NCBI RefSeq assembly: GCF_014904735.1
Contig: NZ_JACZCR010000054.1
Span: 62,001-126,000 of the forward strand
Direction of reading: 5' to 3'
Length of the DNA stretch: 64,000 nt
Source: Microbulbifer hainanensis
GTDB lineage: Bacteria; Pseudomonadota; Gammaproteobacteria; Pseudomonadales; Cellvibrionaceae
Every line of letters starts with the position of its first letter. Position 1 is the stretch's first letter. The notes under the pieces are model-generated. The model was not told where the DNA came from. It did no database searches and was given only the letters and a program-made list of their open reading frames with translations. This document shows positions 57,464 through 64,000 of this stretch, piece by piece. A program made the position numbers and the translations under genes.

Positions 57464-57499
57464 GCAATTGGGCGCAAACTACCATTTAAACCCAATTGC
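57464..57499. terminator. Inverted repeat after the giant repeat-protein gene
   Basis: GCAATTGGG (57464-57472) and CCCAATTGC (57491-57499) are perfect 9-bp inverted copies around an 18-base loop, in the 144-base gap between the giant gene and trmO. A terminator is possible, but the loop is large and no T tract follows. Confidence 0.4.
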
Positions 57500-57527
57500 C
57501 GCCACATCCGCCGTCATGAGGGCACGA

Positions 57528-60500
57528 TTACTGCCAGGCGCTTGCCCTGGCCTCACTGATCTGTGCCTGCTGCTCCGCATCCAGACTGATGACGCCATCG
57601 ACCGGAATGCCCATCGAAGTCATCAGTTCAGCCAGTGGAGCAATATCCTGTAAAGCCAGGCTCGCGCCCGATTCTGTGGCGATTGTCTCCACCGCATCGG
57701 CGGCCGACTGCCAATTGCGGATCTGGATCTTCTCGCTGCCCGCCAGCAGGTAGACATCCAGGTGGCTGCCGTTGATAACCAACCAGATATCCTCCGGCGC
57801 AATGGCCCCTTCCAGGAACAGTATATCGCCACTGCTGGAGCCGTTGTCGGTCAGCGTATCCGTCCCGTCACCTCGAGCGAACAAATAGGTATCAGCGCCG
57901 GCGTTGCCCTGCAGGTTGTCGCTGCCCTCGCCACCGCGGAGCTGATCGTTCCCAGCGGATCCAAGCACCGTGTCGTTACCTTTTTCCGCGCTGATCCCGG
58001 CAATTCCACTCAGGACTGTGGTGGAGAAATCGAGCGTATTGTTGCCGGTGGTGCCCTGGATCCAATCGGTGCCGCCATTGCCGTTGATCAGTTCGACCGT
58101 GCTCGCACCTGAATAGGCCGCCAAGCGGATCAAATCGTCACCCGCAGTTCCGCGCAGCTCGTCCGCACCGGCACCACCGTTGTAACGGTCGTATCCGGTA
58201 TCGCCGGCGGTCAACAGGAAGACGTCGTTGCCATCTTCACCATAGAGATTGTCACTGCCGGTTCCACCTGTAATCACATCGGCGGCCGCAGAACCATAGA
58301 CGGTGTCGTTGCCGGTGCCGGCATCGATTTCGGCGATATCTACCAGAGTAGTCCCGCGAAAATCCAGCGTGTTATTGGCGGAACTGCCGACGATGCGGTC
58401 GCTGCCGCCCCGGCCGTCAATTACCTCCACAGAGGCATTGCCGGAAAAGACACTGAAACGAAACTCGTCGTCACCGTCTGTACCCAGGAGGGTATCCTCA
58501 CCCTCGCCACCTTCGTAGCGGTCGTAGCCACTGTCACCGGCCGTATGTACAAAGACATCGTCGCCCGCGCCGCCGTACAGTTTGTCGCTACCAACGCCGC
58601 CGACAATCTTATCTGCGGTACTGCTGCCATAAATGGTGTCGTTACCCGCAGCACCATCGATGGCGGCGATGTTCAGCAACTGGGTTTCGCGGAAATCCAG
58701 AGTATTGTTGGCGCTGGTACCGAGCAGACGATTCTGTCCACCCTTACCGTCGATGATTTCCACCGTGCTGGCACCGCTAAAGACGCTGAACAGGATATCG
58801 TCGTCTGCTTCTGTTCCCTGCAACTGGTCGGTGCCATTCCCGCCGCTATATTTGTCCGCGCCGCTATCACCGACGGTAATCAGAAATACATCGTCGCCAT
58901 CGTTGCCCACCAGATAGTCGCTGCCGGTTCCACCTACAATGGTGTCTGCCTGCGATGAACCATAGATGGAATCGTTGCCCTCGGCCCCGTCGATCTCGGC
59001 AATACCGCGCAATTCAGTCGCGGAGAAGTCCAGCGTGTTATTGGCGCTGGTGCCGAGAATCCTGTCGCTGCCACCCAGGCCGTCGATAATTTCCACCGAG
59101 GCCTCGCCGGCAAATACACTGAAGCGGAAGACATCATCGCCAGACGTGCCCTGCAGCGTGTCTGTGCCCTCGCCACCGCGAAAGGTATCGAAACCGGTGT
59201 CCCCGGCGGTCAGCTTGAACACATCGTCACCGGCCTCGCCATATACCTTGTCGCTGCCCACACCACCAACGATGACATCGGCAGCAGCGGAGCCGTAAAT
59301 GGTATCGTTGCCGGCGCCCCCGTCGATCAGGTCGATATTGAGCAGCTCTGTGGTGCGGAAATCCAAGGTGTTATTAGCGCTGGTACCGCTAAGCGTATTG
59401 GTACCGGCACCACCATCGATACGCTCGACCGTTGCCGCACCGCTGTATACGGACAGCATAATCGTGTCGTCACCATCGCTGCCCAACAGCGTATCGAAGC
59501 CGTCGCCACCTTCGAAGCGATCCGCTCCGCTGTCTCCTTCTGTCAGCACGAAGGTGTCGTCACCGCCGTTGCCGTAAAGCTTATCGGAGCCACTGCCACC
59601 GAGAATCCGGTCAGCTGACGGGGAACCGTAGACGGTGTCATTGCCTGCACCGGCATCGATTTCGGCAATCTCCAATAGTTGTGTCTCGCTGAAATCGAGC
59701 GTGTTATTCGCGCTGGAGCCGAGGATGCGGTTGTTGCCGCCGGCGCCGTCGATGATCTCGACCCGGGCCTCACCGCTGAACACAGTCAGGCGAATCTCAT
59801 CGTCGCCATCGGTGCCCTGAATACGGTCAGTACCATCGCCACCGCGGTAGTAGTCGAAGCCGGTATCTCCAGCAGTTAACAGAAATACATCGGCACCGCC
59901 ATTGCCGTAGAGTTTGTCCGAGCCCAGGCCCCCCTCGATCACATCCGCCACCGCGGTACCCATCACTGTATCGTTGCCACTGGCGGCATCGATCAGTTCG
60001 ATGGAAACCAATTGCGTGTTGCTGAAGTCCAGGGTGTTATTGGCGGAATTCCCCAGTATCCGGTTGCTGCCACCGTCGCCGTCGATCAGTTCCACGGTGG
60101 CATTGCCGGAAAAGACACTGAAGCGGAAATCGTCGTTGCTCGGGGTGCCCAAAAGCCAGTCGTCGCCGTCACCGCCCTCATAGCGGTCATAGCCGGTATC
60201 TCCAGCGGTCAGATAGAAGCGGTCGTCCCCGCCCTCGCCATAGAGTTTGTCGCTGCCGGTACCGCCGACGATCACGTCCGCGGCACTGGAACCGTACAGG
60301 GTATCGTTACCGGCACCTGCATCCAGGCGCGCGATATTGAGCAGGCTGGTCTCGCGGAAATCCAGTGTGTTGTTTGCGGAGGTACCCACGATCTGGTTAT
60401 TGCCGGCACCGCCCTCAATCGCCTCCACGCGCGCGTTGCCGCTGAACACGCTGAAGCGGAACCAGTCGTCCCCATCACCACCGATTACCTGGTCAAAGCC

Positions 60501-63500
60501 GGTACCGCCCTCTACCCGGTCAGTACCACCGTCATTGCCCTCGATATAGAAGATATCGTCACCGGCATTGCCGTAGAGCTTGTCGCTGCCACTGTTGCCG
60601 ATAATTTTATCGTTGGCGGAGCTGCCGTAGATGGTGTCGTTGCCACCCAGGCCGTCGATAAAGGCGATATTGACCAGCTCGGTATTGGAGAAATCCAGCG
60701 TGTTGTTGGCACTGGTACCGTAAATGGCGTTGTTGCCACCGGCACCATCGATCCGCTCTACCGTGGCATTGCCGCTGAACACACTCATGCGGATGGCATC
60801 GTCGCCGCTGCCACCGAGCACCTGGTCGAAACCGTCGCCGCCCTCGAAGCGGTCGGCGTAGCCATCATTGCCCTCGACCACAAAGGTATCGTTGCCGCCT
60901 TCACCATACAGTTTGTCGGCGCCGCTGCCGCCGGTGATGACATCGTCGCCCTCGCCGGCATAAATCGTATCGTTACCGGCGCGGCCATCAATCTGGTCGG
61001 CGCCGGCCGTCCCCTGTAGCGTGTTGTTGCCGTTGTCGCCCTCGACATTGCTCTGCGATGCACCCGCCTGGATGCTCCAGGCAAACTTGGCAAAATCCAG
61101 TGGCTGCGCAGCCGGGTGGCGAATCACCAGCTCCTCGTTGCTGAGCGCACTGCCCGTCGCGGGAATATCGCTGAAGGTCAGCGTGTTGCTGCCGACTATC
61201 GCCGCCGAGTAGTTCAGGTCCGGGGACGACAGCAGGGTGAGGCTTGCGCTCGCGTCCAGCAGCCCCGGCCCCTGGTTGTCCAGCTGTGCCCGGTAGTGGG
61301 ATTCCACATCTGCGGTGCCGCTGACCGGCACCTGCTCTACCAGTGAGTACTGGCAGATAAACAGCGTCTGCCCCGCGGTTTCGCTGTCCCGGTTAACGAA
61401 CGCGATGCTGTCGAGCAGGTAGCCGCTGTAAGCCGGGTCGTCGCTGTCCGCCGGCTGGAACACCAGGTTGAAGGGGCTGTCGCCGTCCACGGCACAGTCA
61501 TCAACACCCACCAGCTGGATCGCCTGCGGGATATCCCAGTTGTCGGCGGTAAATTGCAGGTAGTTGTCGCCCTGGATGGCCGCCTCGCTCTCGTCGGAGA
61601 CGGAAACGTTCAGGGTGAGTGTCGTTCCCGCCTGCAATGGCTGGTCGAGGCTCACCTCCACCGCGGCAATCGTCGTACCCGCTTCATCGGTCGCCGCCTC
61701 GGTCAGGGCCGTGGCGGTGATGCGCTTGGTCTGCGCGGGCACGACAATATTGCAACAGCCACTGGCGGTCACCGTGGTCTCACCGTCGGAGATTTCCGCT
61801 TCCAGGCTGTAGTTGCCCGGCAGCAGGCCGGACACGTCCCACAGATACTGGTCCGCGCTGCCGTCCTCATCCTCGGCGATACCGCCGGCGATCAGAGTCC
61901 TGCCGCTGCCCTCGTACAGGTAATACAGGGACACACTGGCATTGCTATCGGGATCGCTATCCTGCCACTGGATCAACAGCTGCGGCTCGCTGACCGTAAC
62001 CTCGCTGCCAGGCAACACCAGCGCGATCTGCGGCGCATCGTTGACACCATTCTCATTGATCGAAAATGGGTTGACCTCACTCCAGTCTCCGACCGCACCT
62101 TTGGCGTCCTTCGCCCGCGCGCGCCAGTAGTAGTGGCTGTTGTCATTGAAGTCGAAGCCGGGTGTCCACTGGGTGGCCGCCTGCAATTGGCTCGCTACCA
62201 ACATGGTCAGCGCCGCATCCGCATAGACCTCGAAGCGATATTGCACTGCATCGCCGTCCGGATCGGAAACCGGGTTGACTTCGAATAGCGGCCGCAGGTT
62301 CTCCACCACCGCGCCGGCCCCCGGGTTCTGCAGTGTGGGCACTGGCGGCGCCACGTTGTCGGTATCCACCTGGAAGCTGGCCGTGACCCAGTTGCTCTCC
62401 ACCGCGCCGTCGCTGGCCTTGGCACGCCAGTAATAGGTCACATCCTGTTGCAGGCCTGTGGCGATCCAGGCGGTTTCCCCCTGCCCCGCCGCAACTGGGC
62501 CAGATACCAGGGTTGTGCCGCTGTCGAAGCCGGCTGCGGTATCCAGCTCGAAGTAGTAAGTGAGTGGCCGCTGTTCCGGGTCAGTGGCGTTTGCCACCCG
62601 CAGTTCGACACCATTGTCCGGCAGCCAGTTGGAGACAAAGTCGCTGGGCGCCACTATCGACGGTTCGGTAGGGGCGTTGTTCTGCAGGCTGACCAGGAAG
62701 GTTCCGATTTCGCTTTCCGTGCGCGCACCGTGCTCGTCCTCCACCCACGCTTTCCACACATAGGCGTTGTCCTCCTCAAGCGGATTGGGCACCTGCCACG
62801 TGGTCTGGAAATTACCCCCAGGCAGCAGCCCCGACACCTGCGCAATGGGGTTGTCCAGGTCGGATTCGTGGAACAGATCAAAGCCGTAGGTCAGCGCGTC
62901 ACGGTCCGCATCGAAGGCGTGGGCCACCGCCAGTTGCGGACGCGTGTTTGCCACCACGGCATTGACCGGCGGCGCATTGATTGCCGGCGCGCCGGGTGCA
63001 TCGTTGGCGGTGTTGATAAAGAAGCGGCTCGACTCCCAGTTGGAGGCCACCGGCACCTCCCCGGCACTCTCATCCACCTGGGTGATCGCGCGGACGCGCC
63101 AGTAATACAGGCTGTTGTCGGCAAAGGCCCGGCCCGGCTGCAGATCGCTACTGGCAATAGGCCACTGGGTACTGCCGCTACCCTCGGCAACACTGGCAGA
63201 CGCCACCCGGGTGACCATGGCCTGGTCGGCGTACACTTCAAACTGGTAGGCAACACTCAGTTCCGCAGCGTGCTCGCCGTTCGTTACTGCCAGGGTCGGC
63301 AGCAACTCAGTGGCACCATCCAGTATCTCGCCGTCGAACACAGGGCTGGCAATCTGCGGCGCGCCCGGGGCCACCTCAGGCACGGTGGGGTCGCTGCCGA
63401 CTTCCTCCTCCTGGGCGTCACTGCGGCCGTCTTCGTCGTAGTCGCCGCTGCCGTCGCGGTCCAGGTTGCCGAAGTTTTCCATCTCCCAGGCATCGCTGAG

Positions 63501-64000
63501 GCCGTCGCCGTCAGTATCGTCGGCGGGGTTGACCTGCAGGTTTACCGCGCGCTGGCTGGAGAGCTGGCCATCGCTGGCGGTGAAGCTGACCACATAAGTG
63601 CCCGCCTGGCCGATGGCCGGCTGCCAGCGGAACACACCGGTACCGTCGCCGCCATCGGTGAAGGTCGCGCCGGACGGCAGGCTGCTGGAAATGAGTTGCG
63701 GCACTGTGCCGTTGGGATCGGAAGACTGCACCAGGAAACCGATCTGGCCGCCCTCGTGGCTGGTGCGGTCGAGAATTGCCTGGATCACCGGCGGCTGCGG
63801 CAGCTCGGCGGAGTCGACAAATGTCAGCGTGTAGCTTGCGTTGCTGTCGTAATCCAGCAGGTTGATAAAGTAATCGAAGTCCACCTTGTTGTCGGCGCGC
63901 TGCTGCGACAGCCAGAAGTTGTGCGGGTCCAGTACTTTGCCGTCGGCGCGCACGACGCGGGACAGCGCCTTAGCGCCGGCGTAGGGATCGGCCACCTGGA
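57528..64000 (-). CDS. Giant secreted calcium-binding repeat protein (RTX-like), 5' end outside the window
   Basis: At least 2155 codons; the frame is still open at the right edge, so the N terminus and secretion signal are not seen. Counting from the GTG-coded Val at 63995: a cadherin/He_PIG-like Ig domain (about 60-155), an Asp-rich EF/thrombospondin-3-like segment (about 158-205, DTDGDGLSDAWE, DRDGSGDYDEDGRSD), four or more Fn3-like repeats (about 210-700), a further beta-domain, Calx-beta-like region (about 750-880), then RTX motifs and nine 111-residue modules (1022-2020). The end carries GDGTDTLTDNGSSSGDILFLEG and a non-repeat tail (about 2080-2155), as in type I-secreted proteins. It is probably an adhesin or cell-surface/biofilm protein; no catalytic domain is seen in the visible part. 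Calcium binding is inferred from GGxGxD motifs. Confidence 0.88.
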   Translation of the reverse strand, partial: QVADPYAGAKALSRVVRADGKVLDPHNFWLSQQRADNKVDFDYFINLLDYDSNASYTLTFVDSAELPQPPVIQAILDRTSHEGGQIGFLVQSSDPNGTVPQLISSSLPSGATFTDGGDGTGVFRWQPAIGQAGTYVVSFTASDGQLSSQRAVNLQVNPADDTDGDGLSDAWEMENFGNLDRDGSGDYDEDGRSDAQEEEVGSDPTVPEVAPGAPQIASPVFDGEILDGATELLPTLAVTNGEHAAELSVAYQFEVYADQAMVTRVASASVAEGSGSTQWPIASSDLQPGRAFADNSLYYWRVRAITQVDESAGEVPVASNWESSRFFINTANDAPGAPAINAPPVNAVVANTRPQLAVAHAFDADRDALTYGFDLFHESDLDNPIAQVSGLLPGGNFQTTWQVPNPLEEDNAYVWKAWVEDEHGARTESEIGTFLVSLQNNAPTEPSIVAPSDFVSNWLPDNGVELRVANATDPEQRPLTYYFELDTAAGFDSGTTLVSGPVAAGQGETAWIATGLQQDVTYYWRAKASDGAVESNWVTASFQVDTDNVAPPVPTLQNPGAGAVVENLRPLFEVNPVSDPDGDAVQYRFEVYADAALTMLVASQLQAATQWTPGFDFNDNSHYYWRARAKDAKGAVGDWSEVNPFSINENGVNDAPQIALVLPGSEVTVSEPQLLIQWQDSDPDSNASVSLYYLYEGSGRTLIAGGIAEDEDGSADQYLWDVSGLLPGNYSLEAEISDGETTVTASGCCNIVVPAQTKRITATALTEAATDEAGTTIAAVEVSLDQPLQAGTTLTLNVSVSDESEAAIQGDNYLQFTADNWDIPQAIQLVGVDDCAVDGDSPFNLVFQPADSDDPAYSGYLLDSIAFVNRDSETAGQTLFICQYSLVEQVPVSGTADVESHYRAQLDNQGPGLLDASASLTLLSSPDLNYSAAIVGSNTLTFSDIPATGSALSNEELVIRHPAAQPLDFAKFAWSIQAGASQSNVEGDNGNNTLQGTAGADQIDGRAGNDTIYAGEGDDVITGGSGADKLYGEGGNDTFVVEGNDGYADRFEGGDGFDQVLGGSGDDAIRMSVFSGNATVERIDGAGGNNAIYGTSANNTLDFSNTELVNIAFIDGLGGNDTIYGSSANDKIIGNSGSDKLYGNAGDDIFYIEGNDGGTDRVEGGTGFDQVIGGDGDDWFRFSVFSGNARVEAIEGGAGNNQIVGTSANNTLDFRETSLLNIARLDAGAGNDTLYGSSAADVIVGGTGSDKLYGEGGDDRFYLTAGDTGYDRYEGGDGDDWLLGTPSNDDFRFSVFSGNATVELIDGDGGSNRILGNSANNTLDFSNTQLVSIELIDAASGNDTVMGTAVADVIEGGLGSDKLYGNGGADVFLLTAGDTGFDYYRGGDGTDRIQGTDGDDEIRLTVFSGEARVEIIDGAGGNNRILGSSANNTLDFSETQLLEIAEIDAGAGNDTVYGSPSADRILGGSGSDKLYGNGGDDTFVLTEGDSGADRFEGGDGFDTLLGSDGDDTIMLSVYSGAATVERIDGGAGTNTLSGTSANNTLDFRTTELLNIDLIDGGAGNDTIYGSAAADVIVGGVGSDKVYGEAGDDVFKLTAGDTGFDTFRGGEGTDTLQGTSGDDVFRFSVFAGEASVEIIDGLGGSDRILGTSANNTLDFSATELRGIAEIDGAEGNDSIYGSSQADTIVGGTGSDYLVGNDGDDVFLITVGDSGADKYSGGNGTDQLQGTEADDDILFSVFSGASTVEIIDGKGGQNRLLGTSANNTLDFRETQLLNIAAIDGAAGNDTIYGSSTADKIVGGVGSDKLYGGAGDDVFVHTAGDSGYDRYEGGEGEDTLLGTDGDDEFRFSVFSGNASVEVIDGRGGSDRIVGSSANNTLDFRGTTLVDIAEIDAGTGNDTVYGSAAADVITGGTGSDNLYGEDGNDVFLLTAGDTGYDRYNGGAGADELRGTAGDDLIRLAAYSGASTVELINGNGGTDWIQGTTGNNTLDFSTTVLSGIAGISAEKGNDTVLGSAGNDQLRGGEGSDNLQGNAGADTYLFARGDGTDTLTDNGSSSGDILFLEGAIAPEDIWLVINGSHLDVYLLAGSEKIQIRNWQSAADAVETIATESGASLALQDIAPLAELMTSMGIPVDGVISLDAEQQAQISEARASAWQ
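57936..60932 (-). repeat. Nine in-frame tandem repeats of exactly 333 bp
   Basis: Anchoring on the codons for NNTLDF gives starts at 58026, 58359, 58692, 59025, 59358, 59691, 60024, 60357 and 60690: eight intervals, all exactly 333. Each module begins with an RTX-type GG(S/T)GSDKLYG..GDD.F, continues GD.GYDRYEGG.G.D.L.GT.GDD, then a non-RTX block (FSVFSG.A.VE.IDG.GG.NRI.GTSANNTLDF..T.L..IA.IDAG) and ends GNDT(I/V)YGS..AD.I. Copies are diverged at many positions but have no insertions or deletions. Confidence 0.92.

Noticed and set aside
57936-60932. The 333-bp periodic repeats as a CRISPR or DNA-level satellite
   Set aside because: The period is a multiple of three within a continuous reading frame and the conservation is at protein level, so it is a protein repeat.

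Overview
The window looks like chromosomal DNA of a GC-rich marine gammaproteobacterium, most likely Cellvibrionales/Microbulbiferaceae (Microbulbifer-like). This is an inference from gene content: fused nuoCD in a 13-gene complex I operon, lptF/lptG divergent from pepA-holC-valS, large secreted multidomain chitin enzymes, a betT-betA pair, and very large calcium-binding repeat proteins. No tRNA, rRNA, CRISPR array, transposase or integrase was recognised.

Layout. 0-1.2 kb: a textbook LexA operator in front of a 49-codon ORF that may be a broken gene, then a small secreted protein and non-coding DNA. 1.2-7.9 kb: housekeeping and accessory genes (HMCES/YedK-like protein, Bcr/CflA efflux pump, YbaY-type lipoprotein, small K+ channel, tadA, rlmA, a GMC oxidoreductase, a methyltransferase). 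7.9-10.7 kb: a GH20 beta-N-acetylhexosaminidase lipoprotein whose promoter contains a NagR-like palindrome. 11.1-20.5 kb: a secreted protein of unknown function, an RDD membrane protein, lptG-lptF (LPS export), and pepA, holC, an unnamed gene and valS. 20.7-26.9 kb: choline uptake and oxidation to glycine betaine (betT-betA, convergent betB) plus a TorF-family porin. 26.9-29.1 kb: a long AT-richer gene-poor stretch surrounding a secreted matrixin-like protein with QExxH in place of HExxH. 29.1-45.1 kb: the complete nuoA-N operon followed by a small ferritin-like helical protein and a strong terminator. 45.1-53.8 kb: a chitin locus (TonB-dependent receptor, 1118-aa GH18 chitinase with a NagR-like site upstream, GH16-like lipoprotein, NagX-like inner-membrane acetyltransferase). 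53.9-57.4 kb: an uncharacterised ATP-grasp protein, an MBL-fold hydrolase, a membrane-anchored thioredoxin and trmO. 57.5-64 kb: the 3' part of a giant secreted calcium-binding protein that runs off the right edge.

How the genes work together. Two almost identical palindromes (TGACAGCGMTGTCW) lie 37 kb apart, before the secreted chitinase and before the hexosaminidase. They tie these loci into one GlcNAc-responsive chitin regulon: GH18 cuts chitin, the TonB receptor may import oligomers, GH20 trims them to GlcNAc, and NagX may act on amino sugar at the inner membrane. betT, betA and betB form an osmoprotectant route typical of a marine organism.

The most striking structure is in the giant protein: nine tandem modules of exactly 111 codons (333 bp) without a single indel. 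Each module alternates RTX-type calcium-binding motifs with a non-RTX segment that I do not recognise. The other items most worth follow-up are the LexA-controlled small ORF, the QExxH matrixin-like protein, the ATP-grasp orphan and two intergenic palindromic elements.
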